Shown here piece after piece: positions 32,555 to 41,793 of a stretch of DNA of 64,000 nucleotides (the first letter of the stretch is position 1; each line of letters opens with the position of its first letter). A program made the translations under genes and the position numbers. This DNA is from JAHEME01 sp034435035 (lineage in GTDB: Bacteria > Chloroflexota > Anaerolineae > Aggregatilineales > UBA3940). The stretch is from contig DAOTXW010000068.1 of assembly GCA_034435035.1 (NCBI GenBank), forward strand, positions 1 through 64,000, in the 5' to 3' direction. The notes under the pieces were generated by a model. It worked only from the letters and a program-made list of their open reading frames with translations, was not told where the DNA came from and ran no database searches.

Positions 32555-35308
32555 TTAGAACAACATGGCAGGAGGCGCGGCTTCGGGCGATTCCGGCTCG
32601 TCCTGCGCCCGGGCTGGCGACGACCGGCTGATCAGAAGCGCGCGCACAACGATCTCGCCCGGCCCCAGGGCAATGACGGACGAACCGACAGTGTTCCGAC
32701 CCGTTTCAGGAGCAAATCCCAGCCGCATAGCCTTCGGTTTGCGCCGCGAAGTGATCACAACGAGGGTGTCGTCGCTCGTGCCCAGCAGGCTTGCCGCCAG
32801 CTTGGCCTCCCTGTCAGGAAGCTTCATCGCGATGACACCCTGACCGTAGCGCCCCTGCACTGGATACTCCTCAATCGGGCTTGATTTGGCGAACCCGTTA
32901 GCCGTCACCGTCCAGACAGACATGCCCGGGCGGACGATCATGGCACCAACCACCCGATCCTCGCTGCTGCCGAGCTTGATCCCGTTCACCCCTGCTGCCG
33001 GCAAGCCCATCGGGCGCACCTCTTCCTCGCGAAAACGGATGCCTTTGCCCTCGGCGCTAATCATCACCAGCTCATCATCGCCGCCGGTCCACATCGCCCA
33101 GCCGAGTTCATCGTCAACCAACCCGATCACCCGGAAAGGCTTTGCGCTCAGCCCGGGAACATCTTCAAGCGCCACCCGTTTGACCATACCCTTCACCGTC
33201 GCCAGTGTCAGGAATCCCTCCTGCTGCGCGGGGGCGCGCGCCAGCAACGCCGCGATCTGCTGCTCTGAGCCCAGCGGCGCCAGGCTCGCGAAGTGTGGGC
33301 CACCGCCGAAGCCCTGAGCCTGCGGTATCTGGTGCATCGGGATGGTCGCAGCATGGCCATCCCTGGTGAACAGGTACAGGATTTCGCTGGCACCGGCTAA
33401 CAGCATAGCGCGTGGCGGATCCTTGATCTCCTGCGTCACCCGGGGCGGCTGGTCGTCGAATGTGCGGGAAAGCAGGCCGCTCTCGGTCAGCACCACCCAG
33501 GCCTGCTCATCAGGAACGAGCTCGGCAGCTGTCATCGCATCGCCCGGGGCGGTGTTGACGATCAGCGTGCGGCGCGGATCGGCATACACCCGTTTCACCT
33601 CCACGAGCTCATCGCTGATCACGTCGCGCATCAGCCGGGGGTCGGCCAACAGCCTCTGAAGGTAGTCAATTAGCTCCAGCTTTTCCCGATGCTCCTCCTC
33701 GATGCGCTGACGCTCAAGCGCGGCCAGCCGCCTCAAGGGCATATCCAGGATTGCCTGCGCCTGTTCATCGCTGAGTGCATAGCGCTCCTGCAGAGCGCCA
33801 TGTGCAGCCTCGGCTGTAGCCGACTGTCGTATCAGACGGATCACTTCATCCAGGTGATCGAGGGCAATCAGGTACCCCTCCAGAATGTGAGCACGCTCGC
33901 GGGCACGCGCCAGATCGTGTTCACTCCGACGATGTACTATGACAAAACGATGTTCCAGGTAGACCCTCAGGGCCTGCTTCAGGGACAGCAGACGCGGTTC
34001 ATTGTCTACCAGCGCCAGCATGATGATGCTGAAAGTCTGGCGCATAGGCGTCAGCTTGTATAGAAGCGACAGGACATCATACGGATCGACCGTGCGTGTG
34101 AGGTCGATCACAATCCGCATGCCCTGGCGATCGCTCTCGTCACGCAGATCCGTCAGACCTTCAAGGCGTGCATCACGGGCCAGCTCAGCGATGCGCTCGA
34201 TCAGGCTGGTTTTATTCACCTGATAAGGCAGCTCGGTTATGATAATGCGGTTGCGGTTGCGATCTAACGCCTCAATATGCGCTTTAGCCTGAACCACAAC
34301 CTTGCCACGTCCCGTCGCGTAGGCGTGAGCCAGGCTGTCAGTAAGCCGCGTGTGCATCGCCGGAACCCGATCATATAGAGTCGCCAGGACCTGATCCGGG
34401 TTAGCGCCAGGGTGAAGCTCGATGGCCAGGCCAGGCTCACCGTTTTCGTCGTGGCGCGCAATCCCGAGGATTTCTCCACCAGGCATCTCCTGAGCCGCGG
34501 CCAGTAGCTGCTTCTCGAGCACCTCACGATCGACGGTTCCTGGTAGTTCGGGCAGACGTATATGGGATCTGCCGTCCGGCTGCTCCACCACCTGAGCCAT
34601 CAGCCGTGTGGGGGATCCTTCTTCGTAGCGGAACACCATCCCGCCTGTGGGAAAATCCGGGCCTTTGATGAACTGCATCAGTTCCCCGAGGCCCACACTG
34701 TCAAGGCGCTCCCAGTTGGCCAGGAGGTAAATCAGCGCGTCGCAGACCTCGCCCATATTATGAGGCGGAATGCTGGTGCTCATCCCCACCGCGATGCCAG
34801 AAGAACCGTTCACGATCAGGTTCGGCACGCTTGATGGCAGAACTGAGGGCTCTCGCAGGCTACCGTCAAAGTTATCCGTAAACTCGACTGTGTTCTTACC
34901 TATGTCGCTCAACAGATCGAGGCCTACCCTGTCTATGCGAGCCTCGGTGTAGCGCATGGCTGCCGCTGCGTCTCCGTCTATCGAACCGAAATTTCCCTGT
35001 CCATCTACGAGCGGGTAGCGCATCGAAAAGTCCTGCGCCATGCGCACCATCGCCTCGTAGACTGCCGCGTCGCCATGCGGATGGTACTTTCCCAGTACCT
35101 CGCCCACGATCCTGGCGCTCTTGCGGTAGGGGCTTTCCGGGCGAAGGCCCATGTCGTACATGGCATAGAGAATGCGCCGGTGCACGGGCTTAAGCCCGTC
35201 TCGCGCATCCGGCAGGGCACGGCTGACGATGACGCTCATCGCATAGTCCAGATACGCCGCGCGCATCTCCTGATCAATATCAACCTGATGCACCATACCT
35301 ACTTCCAT
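32555..35308 (-). CDS. gyrA: DNA gyrase/topoisomerase IV subunit A
   Basis: 917 aa from ATG 35308 (AGGTGA upstream). Start region EMRAAYLDYAMSVIVSRALPDARDGLKPVHRRILY, catalytic Tyr in AAMRYTEARI, and a C-terminal beta-pinwheel of six blades. The spot for the GyrA box reads QGRYGQG, a diverged form of QRRGGKG, so gyrase (wrapping) versus ParC-like activity is not fully certain; length and single copy in the window favour GyrA. No gyrB adjacent. It is the first gene of a transcript reaching trmFO and hflX. Confidence 0.9.
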   Translation of the reverse strand: MEVGMVHQVDIDQEMRAAYLDYAMSVIVSRALPDARDGLKPVHRRILYAMYDMGLRPESPYRKSARIVGEVLGKYHPHGDAAVYEAMVRMAQDFSMRYPLVDGQGNFGSIDGDAAAAMRYTEARIDRVGLDLLSDIGKNTVEFTDNFDGSLREPSVLPSSVPNLIVNGSSGIAVGMSTSIPPHNMGEVCDALIYLLANWERLDSVGLGELMQFIKGPDFPTGGMVFRYEEGSPTRLMAQVVEQPDGRSHIRLPELPGTVDREVLEKQLLAAAQEMPGGEILGIARHDENGEPGLAIELHPGANPDQVLATLYDRVPAMHTRLTDSLAHAYATGRGKVVVQAKAHIEALDRNRNRIIITELPYQVNKTSLIERIAELARDARLEGLTDLRDESDRQGMRIVIDLTRTVDPYDVLSLLYKLTPMRQTFSIIMLALVDNEPRLLSLKQALRVYLEHRFVIVHRRSEHDLARARERAHILEGYLIALDHLDEVIRLIRQSATAEAAHGALQERYALSDEQAQAILDMPLRRLAALERQRIEEEHREKLELIDYLQRLLADPRLMRDVISDELVEVKRVYADPRRTLIVNTAPGDAMTAAELVPDEQAWVVLTESGLLSRTFDDQPPRVTQEIKDPPRAMLLAGASEILYLFTRDGHAATIPMHQIPQAQGFGGGPHFASLAPLGSEQQIAALLARAPAQQEGFLTLATVKGMVKRVALEDVPGLSAKPFRVIGLVDDELGWAMWTGGDDELVMISAEGKGIRFREEEVRPMGLPAAGVNGIKLGSSEDRVVGAMIVRPGMSVWTVTANGFAKSSPIEEYPVQGRYGQGVIAMKLPDREAKLAASLLGTSDDTLVVITSRRKPKAMRLGFAPETGRNTVGSSVIALGPGEIVVRALLISRSSPARAQDEPESPEAAPPAMLF

Positions 35309-35360
35309 GAGTCAATCACCTGTCATTTGCGCAGAGGACACCCGGGCCGAAGTCCCTGCG

Positions 35361-35389
35361 ATAATAGGGGCAAAGAGACAGCCTGTCAA
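35361..35389 (-). promoter_or_regulatory. Promoter of gyrA
   Basis: Minus strand: TTGACA (35384-35389), 17 bp, TATTAT (35361-35366); leader about 47 nt. Confidence 0.75.
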
Positions 35390-35469
35390 TGGTCGATCCC
35401 GGATGCTCATATGTTCTATTGTGCCTGATTGTAGACTGCCTGGCGACGGCTCGCAAACACCCGAAAGCG

Positions 35470-35497
35470 TTGACGCACTGCACCAAGCTGTTACAAT
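35470..35497 (+). promoter_or_regulatory. Promoter for the leaderless LysM-hydrolase gene
   Basis: TTGACG (35470-35475), 16 bp, TACAAT (35492-35497), 6 nt to ATG 35504. Confidence 0.65.
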
Positions 35498-35503
35498 CTG
35501 AGC

Positions 35504-37078
35504 ATGCGATCGGTCATCTCCCCTATTCATGCCGTGCGGGCCAGGGACGCTGTACGGGCTACAAGCCGCGTCATCCTGGCCACTTTGACTGCGCTGCTGG
35601 TGTGGAGCCATACCCCACATGTAAGCACCCGGGCGGCCGAACTCACCTATCACGTTGTACAGCCCGGCGACACATGGCCCGGCATAGCTGCAGCCTATGT
35701 CGTCCCGCTGCGATCGGTCTGGCAGTCAAATGGCGTTGTTAACCCGAACCTGCTGCGCTCTGGCCAGCGCCTGCTAATTCCAGGCGGCACTTCACAGGCA
35801 AACGCAGTAGTTACCTATAACCTCACCGAGCAGCCATCGCTTATCCGCGCCGCAGTGCTCACTGGCAACCAGCTTTCCACGCTGCTCACCATTAACGCGA
35901 TCGGCAGCATGACCGGCGCGGCGCGGCAGATGGTTGCCGCGCCAGACCATCGACCGCAAGCCGTCGCTTCCAGTCCACCGACGCCTCCCCCTACCCCGGC
36001 GCCGCTGCCCACCCCGGCCCCAACATCCAGCGATGCCCTGCAGCGCTCGCGCCTGGGCATTCAGGGCCATTTCTCGATCCCTGACGAGGATCGTCAGCGC
36101 CTGCTTGATAAGGTCGCTTACCAGCTAGAATTCACATGGGTCAAAGTGCAGGTTGACTGGAGCCTGACCGAATACGCACCCGGGCAGTATTCGGTCGAAC
36201 TGGACAAACTGGATGCTTTTGTTGAAGAGGCGTTCGATCGCAACCTCCGCGTCCTGCTGAGCGTAGTCAAAGCCCCTGACTGGGCCCGTTCTACCACAGA
36301 AGAAGATGGGCCGCCGGTTGACTATACAGCCTACTACAACTTCCTCCGGACGATCACACAGCGGTACCGCGGCAAGATCGCCGCAATCGAAGTATGGAAT
36401 GAACCGAATCTGCGCCGGGAGTGGAACGGCGCTGCGCTCTCTGGCGCTGAATATGTCCGGCTCCTTTCAGGCGCGTACAGCACCATCAAACAGGAGGATG
36501 GGAATATTCTGGTCATCAGTGCCGGACTTGCCCCGACCGGCGTCAACAGCGAGATCGCGGTCAATGATCGCTTGTACCTGCGGGACATGTACCAGGCAGG
36601 GGTGGCTTCCTACGCAGACGCGATCGGCATCCACCCATATGGGTGGGCCAATCCCCCATGGGCGCGCTGCTGCGGCGACTCAGGCGGTGTACCCAGTCAT
36701 AACAATGATCCAAGTTTCTTCTTTCTGAACACGATCGAGGACTACCGCGCCATCCAGGTAGAGTTCGGGGACAGCCGACAGCTATGGGCTACTGAATTTG
36801 GGTGGGGCACGGTAGATGGCCTGGATCTGCCCATCCCGGCTGAGCAGCCCTTCTTTGCCTACCTGAGCCAGAGCCAGCAAGGCACTTATATCATCGAGGC
36901 CTATCGAATGGCGCAGCAGTGGGATTTCATGGGACCCATGTTCCTCTGGAACCTGAACGTCGCCACGCTGGAAGGGCATATCGATCCGAACCAGGCAGGC
37001 TATAGCATCATGATTGAAGTCGACCGGCCACGCGAGGCCTATCGGATGCTCCGGGACATCCCCAAGAGCGATCAGTGA
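35504..37078 (+). CDS. LysM-containing glycoside hydrolase (clan GH-A fold)
   Basis: 524 aa, exported. Residues 1-45 form a long signal, 48-92 a LysM domain (YHVVQPGDTWPGIAAAYVV), then a Pro/Thr-rich linker (about 155-180) and a TIM-barrel hydrolase (about 185-520). Candidate acid/base and nucleophile are the Glu in EVWNEPNL and the Glu in LWATEFGWG, in the order of clan GH-A (GH5/GH39-like). IGIHPYGWA and FLWNLN are further barrel signatures. Probably acts on cell-wall or external polysaccharide; substrate unknown. The start lies 6 nt after the -10 box, so it is likely leaderless. Confidence 0.82.
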   Translation: MRSVISPIHAVRARDAVRATSRVILATLTALLVWSHTPHVSTRAAELTYHVVQPGDTWPGIAAAYVVPLRSVWQSNGVVNPNLLRSGQRLLIPGGTSQANAVVTYNLTEQPSLIRAAVLTGNQLSTLLTINAIGSMTGAARQMVAAPDHRPQAVASSPPTPPPTPAPLPTPAPTSSDALQRSRLGIQGHFSIPDEDRQRLLDKVAYQLEFTWVKVQVDWSLTEYAPGQYSVELDKLDAFVEEAFDRNLRVLLSVVKAPDWARSTTEEDGPPVDYTAYYNFLRTITQRYRGKIAAIEVWNEPNLRREWNGAALSGAEYVRLLSGAYSTIKQEDGNILVISAGLAPTGVNSEIAVNDRLYLRDMYQAGVASYADAIGIHPYGWANPPWARCCGDSGGVPSHNNDPSFFFLNTIEDYRAIQVEFGDSRQLWATEFGWGTVDGLDLPIPAEQPFFAYLSQSQQGTYIIEAYRMAQQWDFMGPMFLWNLNVATLEGHIDPNQAGYSIMIEVDRPREAYRMLRDIPKSDQ

Positions 37079-37091
37079 CGCCTGAGGAAAT

Positions 37092-37133
37092 AAAACAAAC
37101 GGGAAGGGTGGGCCGTCTGTGCCAGGCCCACCC
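37092..37133 (-). terminator. Terminator of rpoC, shared with the convergent hydrolase gene
   Basis: Minus strand: GGGTGGGCC (37125-37133), 10-nt loop, GGCCCACCC (37106-37114), followed by the T-rich TTCCCGTTTGTTTTATT. Confidence 0.65.
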
Positions 37134-37176
37134 TGATCCACTCTTTCCTGTTCGATTGGCCCGTACTCGCCAGACC

Positions 37177-40100
37177 TTACTCGTCGTCGTTGCTCAGCGC
37201 AACGGACTCCCCGGGCTCTGAGCCCGCCATCTCGGCAGCCAGATTCTGGTAGTGATGGAATCCGGTTCCTGCCGGGATGAGCTTACCGATGATCACATTC
37301 TCCTTCAGGCCGATCAGTGGGTCTTTCTTTCCTGCGATGGCCGCTCCGGCCAGTACCTTGATCGTGTGCTGGAATGACGAGGCAGACAGGAAGCTGTCCG
37401 TATTCAGCGCGGCCTTCGTCACACCAAGGAGGACATTCTGGGCGCTGGCAGGAGTGCCGCCGGCAGCAAGTACTTTTTCGTTGATTTGACGCAGCGCCAG
37501 CCGATCGATCAGTTCTCCCGGCAGCAGGTCAGTGTCCCCGCTGCGCGTCACCTGAACCTTCGACAGCATCTTGCGGATCATGACCTCAAAGTGCTTGTCA
37601 TTGATGTTAACGCCCTGTGACCGGTAAACCTCCTGCACTTCACGCATGAGGTAGCGCTGAGTCGCTTCAATGCCCAGGATGCGGAGGATGCGGTGCGGAT
37701 TGGCTGCACCCTCAGTCAGCTGATCGCCGGCCTTCACCCGATCGCCGTCTTCCAGGCGGTGCCGGCCGCTGCCCGAGTCAACCTCAACCAGGCGCGCCGC
37801 GCTAGGGATCTCGTACTCACGTTCCTCGCGGCGCTCCCAGATCAGGGTCAGATGATCCCCCTCCACCGCCACCCGCCCCATATGATCGGCCACAAAGGTC
37901 TCGTTGCCCCGCCGCGCCAGTTCCTGCCCCAGTCCGACCTCGTCCCCATCTGCTACCAGCAAATCCCAGCCGTGAACGTCGTAGGTATCGCGCATCGCCT
38001 CGCTATCGACAACGATGATATAACGGACGCCTTCACGCTGCTCAATACGGACCACTCCGTCGATATCGCTGATAACAGCCTCACCGCGGGGTTTCTTGCG
38101 TGCCTCGAAAATCTCTTCCACGCGCGGCAGACCGTGGGTGATGTCACGCTCCTCGGCGATACCGCCCGTATGGAAGGTGCGCAGCGTGAGCTGGGTCCCT
38201 GGTTCGCCGATTGACTGAGCCGCAACGATGCCAACCGCTGATCCGATCTCAACCAGCTCCCCCCGGCCGAGGTCGCGGCCATAGCACATCGCACACAGCC
38301 CGGACACTAACTCACAGGTCATGGGCGACCGTACATAGACATCATCAATTCGGAGGCGCTCGATAAGCTCAGCGGCCGCCTCATCGATGATCTCATTGCG
38401 CGCCACAAGGATTTCGCCAGTTTCCGGGTTCACTACCGGTGCAGCAGCCACCCGGCCAACCAGGCGCTCAAACAGTGATTGGTCAGCGATAGGCTCGGAT
38501 GCACGTATCCACTGCCCGGCTTCGGTGCCGCAGTCCATGACATTGATGATCACATCCTGGGCCACATCCACCAGACGCCGGGTCAGGTAGCCGGCATCAG
38601 CAGTGCGGAGGGCAGTATCCGCCAAGCCCTTGCGCGCTCCGTGGGTGCTGATGAAATACTCCAGCGCGCTCAGGCCCTCGCGGAAGTTGCTGCGGATGGG
38701 CAGATCGATGATCCTGCCTGAGGGGTCGGCCATCAGGCCGCGCATCCCTGCCAGCTGAGCGATCGGGCCCATGCCGCCCTTCGTTGAGCCGGACTTGGCC
38801 ATAATCGCGATGCTGCTGTACGGATCCAGCGAGTTCGATACAGCGCGCGATACATTGGCTTTGGCCCGGTTCCATTCATCGATGGTGCGCTGGTAGCGCT
38901 CTTCTTCCGTGAGGAGGCCGCGACGGTACTCGCGCTCGATCTCGTTGACCACACGGGTGGCATCTTCGATGATAGACTGACGTTCTTCCGGCACAGTCAG
39001 ATCGCTGATGGCGATTGTCGCGCCTGACAGTGTTGCATATTTGAAGCCCAGATTCTTGATCTGGTCCACAACTTCGGTGGTGATGTCCGGGCCGGAGCGC
39101 GTGTAGATTCGGCCCACCAGTTTGTTGACTTCCTTCTTGTCCAGCGTCGTATTCACCCAACGCGCATCATCGGGAAGGATGCGATTGAAGATCGCGCGGC
39201 CCACCGTTGTCACGATGGGTTCAGGCAGCGCCGGGCCATCCTCATGAATCTTCTGAAGGCGGATGGGCGTATGCACCTTCAACTGGCCAAGGGCAAACGC
39301 CATCTCCACTTCATCCATGTCGTAGAACAGGCGCAGGCTGGCAGGATCGACCCTGTCGATTTCCTGGCCGGGCTGTTCCATCGTAAGGTAGAAGACACCC
39401 AGAACCATGTCTTTACTGGGACCTACCACTGGCGCACCATCCGCCGGCTTAAGGAGGTTCTTTGTGCTGAGCATCAGCTCGCGAGCCTCCTGGACAGCCT
39501 TATCGGAAAGCGGGACATGAACTGCCATCTGGTCACCATCGAAGTCCGCATTAAAAGCTGTGCAGACCAGCGGATGGATCTGGATAGCTTTGCCCTCGAC
39601 CAGCTGAGGCTCAAAGGCCTGAATACCCAGGCGGTGCAGGGTCGGCGCTCGATTCAGCAGAACCGGTCGCTCCTGGATCACCTCTTCCAGCACTTCCCAC
39701 ACTTCCTGCTTCTCGCGCTCAATGAAGCGCTTGGCGCTCTTGACGTTAGACACGTAGTTGTACTGAACCAACCGGCTGATCACGAAGGGTCGATACAGCT
39801 CGAGCGCCATAGTGCGCGGAAGCCCACACTGATGCAGCTTGAGCTTCGGGCCAATCACAATGACTGAACGCCCAGAGTAGTCCACGCGCTTGCCCAGCAG
39901 GTTCCGACGGAAGCGCCCCTTCTTGCCCTTGAGCATATCGCTCAACGACTTGAGCTCGCGCCTTCCGCGACGGCTGAGTGCTCGACCGCGCTGGCTGTTA
40001 TCGATGAGACTGTCAACAGCCTCCTGGAGCATCCGCTTTTCATTGCGCACGATCACATCGGGTGCGCCAAGCTCGAGCAGACGTTTGAGGCGATTGTTAC

Positions 40101-41454
40101 GATTGATCACCCGCCGGTACAGGTCATTGAGATCAGAGGTCGCGAAGCGTCCGCCATCCAGCTGCACCATCGGACGCAGATCCGGCGGGATAACTGGCAG
40201 AATCGTCAGCACCATCCACTCGGGCCGGTTGGCGCTGGTGCGCAGCGCCTCCACGACACGCAGCCGCTTGGTTGCCTTCTTCTTGCGCTGCTTCGAGCGA
40301 GTGGTCCGTACCTCGTGCCACAGTTCCTTGGCCAGCCGATCCAGATCCATGGACTTGAGGATCTCGTGAAAGGCGCCGGCTCCCATATTGGCCTTGAAAA
40401 CCTGTCCATAGCGCTGCTTGAGCTCGCGATAGCGCGCTTCGCTCAAAAACTGCATGACCGCTAGAGACTCCAGTTCGCGGCGCTGATCCGCATACATCTG
40501 GTGCAGACTGTTGATACGTGTCCGCAGAGTCGCCTCGATTTCGCCGACCTGTTCCGCAGCCTCCGCATTCACATCGTCAGGCACCCCAGAAGCGCGCTGG
40601 ACTGCCAACCGGCGCTCCTCTTCGATCTCAGCCTGTATTTGATTGAGCAGGCTGCCCGCAGCCTCCTGGACCAGACGAATATGCTCAGGTCCGATAGTCT
40701 CACCCGCCGCGACGATAACCGACTCGGTTGGTTCGAACACCATCGGCTTGCGTGCAACCACCCCATCCTTAGCCTCCAGCAACCGCTGGAAGCTCTGAGC
40801 TGCGCGCATCAGATCGTCCGTGCGGGTCGACATCTCCTCCTCGAAGCGCGCCTCGATCGCGTCGATCCGAGACTGTATTTCGCTCAGCGTCGCGTTGCGG
40901 CTATTCATGATACTGCCGCTTTGCTCAGCCGCCTCGCCGCGGAGGGCCATCTCTTCGGTCCGAAGCTCCTCCTCCAGCCGCTTAAGCGCCTTCTGACGGG
41001 CATCCTCATCCACAGAGGTGATCACATACTGGGCAAAATACAGAACCCGATCCAGGTTCCGGCGTGAGACATCGAGCAGAAGACCCAGGTAGCTGGGCAC
41101 GCGCCGTGTGTACCACACGTGCGCGACCGGCGCCGCCAGCTCAATATGCCCCATGCGCTCGCGGCGAACTGCGGCACGGGTGATCTCGACGCCACATTTA
41201 TCGCAGGTCAGGCCCTTGTAGCGGATATTCTTATACTTGCCGCAGTAGCACTGCCAGTCTCGTGTAGGCCCAAAGATCGCCTCACAAAAGAGGCCATCCT
41301 TCTCGGGGCGGAGCCTGCGGTAGTTGATTGTCTCAGGCTTTGTAACTTCACCGTAGGACCACGACTTGATTTGCTCCGGTGATGCCAGGCTCACGCGAAG
41401 AGCCCGGAAATCCTTGGCCTCCAGGCCGGTCTCCTGCATGCGGTTGTACACCAA
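37177..41454 (-). CDS. rpoC: DNA-directed RNA polymerase subunit beta prime
   Basis: 1425 aa. N-terminal zinc ribbon CYCGKYKNIRYKGLTCDKCGVE, clamp and coiled-coil regions with an insertion of long charged helices (about 150-330), active-site NADFDGDQMAVHVPL with the three Mg-binding Asp, trigger loop, and a second zinc site (CELVSGLCAMCYG). The start is TTG 41454 or the GTG next to it; GGGGG lies upstream. rpoB, which normally precedes rpoC, is absent: the next upstream gene is prfB, which has its own terminator, and rpoC has its own promoter and a 150-nt leader. Confidence 0.97.
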   Translation of the reverse strand: MVYNRMQETGLEAKDFRALRVSLASPEQIKSWSYGEVTKPETINYRRLRPEKDGLFCEAIFGPTRDWQCYCGKYKNIRYKGLTCDKCGVEITRAAVRRERMGHIELAAPVAHVWYTRRVPSYLGLLLDVSRRNLDRVLYFAQYVITSVDEDARQKALKRLEEELRTEEMALRGEAAEQSGSIMNSRNATLSEIQSRIDAIEARFEEEMSTRTDDLMRAAQSFQRLLEAKDGVVARKPMVFEPTESVIVAAGETIGPEHIRLVQEAAGSLLNQIQAEIEEERRLAVQRASGVPDDVNAEAAEQVGEIEATLRTRINSLHQMYADQRRELESLAVMQFLSEARYRELKQRYGQVFKANMGAGAFHEILKSMDLDRLAKELWHEVRTTRSKQRKKKATKRLRVVEALRTSANRPEWMVLTILPVIPPDLRPMVQLDGGRFATSDLNDLYRRVINRNNRLKRLLELGAPDVIVRNEKRMLQEAVDSLIDNSQRGRALSRRGRRELKSLSDMLKGKKGRFRRNLLGKRVDYSGRSVIVIGPKLKLHQCGLPRTMALELYRPFVISRLVQYNYVSNVKSAKRFIEREKQEVWEVLEEVIQERPVLLNRAPTLHRLGIQAFEPQLVEGKAIQIHPLVCTAFNADFDGDQMAVHVPLSDKAVQEARELMLSTKNLLKPADGAPVVGPSKDMVLGVFYLTMEQPGQEIDRVDPASLRLFYDMDEVEMAFALGQLKVHTPIRLQKIHEDGPALPEPIVTTVGRAIFNRILPDDARWVNTTLDKKEVNKLVGRIYTRSGPDITTEVVDQIKNLGFKYATLSGATIAISDLTVPEERQSIIEDATRVVNEIEREYRRGLLTEEERYQRTIDEWNRAKANVSRAVSNSLDPYSSIAIMAKSGSTKGGMGPIAQLAGMRGLMADPSGRIIDLPIRSNFREGLSALEYFISTHGARKGLADTALRTADAGYLTRRLVDVAQDVIINVMDCGTEAGQWIRASEPIADQSLFERLVGRVAAAPVVNPETGEILVARNEIIDEAAAELIERLRIDDVYVRSPMTCELVSGLCAMCYGRDLGRGELVEIGSAVGIVAAQSIGEPGTQLTLRTFHTGGIAEERDITHGLPRVEEIFEARKKPRGEAVISDIDGVVRIEQREGVRYIIVVDSEAMRDTYDVHGWDLLVADGDEVGLGQELARRGNETFVADHMGRVAVEGDHLTLIWERREEREYEIPSAARLVEVDSGSGRHRLEDGDRVKAGDQLTEGAANPHRILRILGIEATQRYLMREVQEVYRSQGVNINDKHFEVMIRKMLSKVQVTRSGDTDLLPGELIDRLALRQINEKVLAAGGTPASAQNVLLGVTKAALNTDSFLSASSFQHTIKVLAGAAIAGKKDPLIGLKENVIIGKLIPAGTGFHHYQNLAAEMAGSEPGESVALSNDDE

Positions 41455-41477
41455 AGAAGCCCCCTTCTGCTAACGAT

Positions 41478-41491
41478 CTGCAATCTTGCAG
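41478..41491. repeat. Perfect palindrome before rpoC
   Basis: CTGCAA-TC-TTGCAG, 23 bp upstream of the rpoC start, inside its leader. Confidence 0.5.
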
Positions 41492-41516
41492 CCGCGCAAC
41501 TTGTCAAGCAGAAACG

Positions 41517-41542
41517 GCGCTAGGGGAGCTTCTCCCCAGCGC
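41517..41542 (-). promoter_or_regulatory. Leader hairpin of rpoC
   Basis: 11-bp stem (GCGCT + GGGGAG pairing with CTCCCC + AGCGC, one bulged A) with a 3-nt loop, about 60 nt after the predicted transcription start. No T-run follows, so attenuation is not shown; it may stabilise the mRNA. Confidence 0.45.
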
Positions 41543-41608
41543 ACCCATCCATCAGTCGTCAAAGCCATTTATTGGTATCGCCGAGCACCCTGCTTGTCTG
41601 CGAAACCT

Positions 41609-41637
41609 AATTATACCAGTGATGTCAAGAACCGGCA
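41609..41637 (-). promoter_or_regulatory. Promoter of rpoC
   Basis: Minus strand: TTGCCG (41632-41637), 17 bp, TATAAT (41609-41614) with TGG before it (extended -10). Confidence 0.8.
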
Positions 41638-41680
41638 AGCATCATTTCGCAGCTGGCAGACTCGTGGTTCTGGTGAATGG

Positions 41681-41729
41681 GCAAAACAAACCACGGGTAC
41701 GGCCGCCGCCCGCTGTGGCCGGCCGTACC
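41681..41729 (-). terminator. Terminator of prfB
   Basis: Minus strand: GGTACGGCCG (41720-41729), 14-nt loop, CGGCCGTACC (41696-41705), then CGTGGTTTGTTTTG. A perfect 10-bp stem. Confidence 0.75.
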
Positions 41730-41793
41730 AGCCAGACATTCCAGCTCTGGGGAGGCAGGCCTTCAGATTCTCCCCTTACACCCTGGCCGTGGA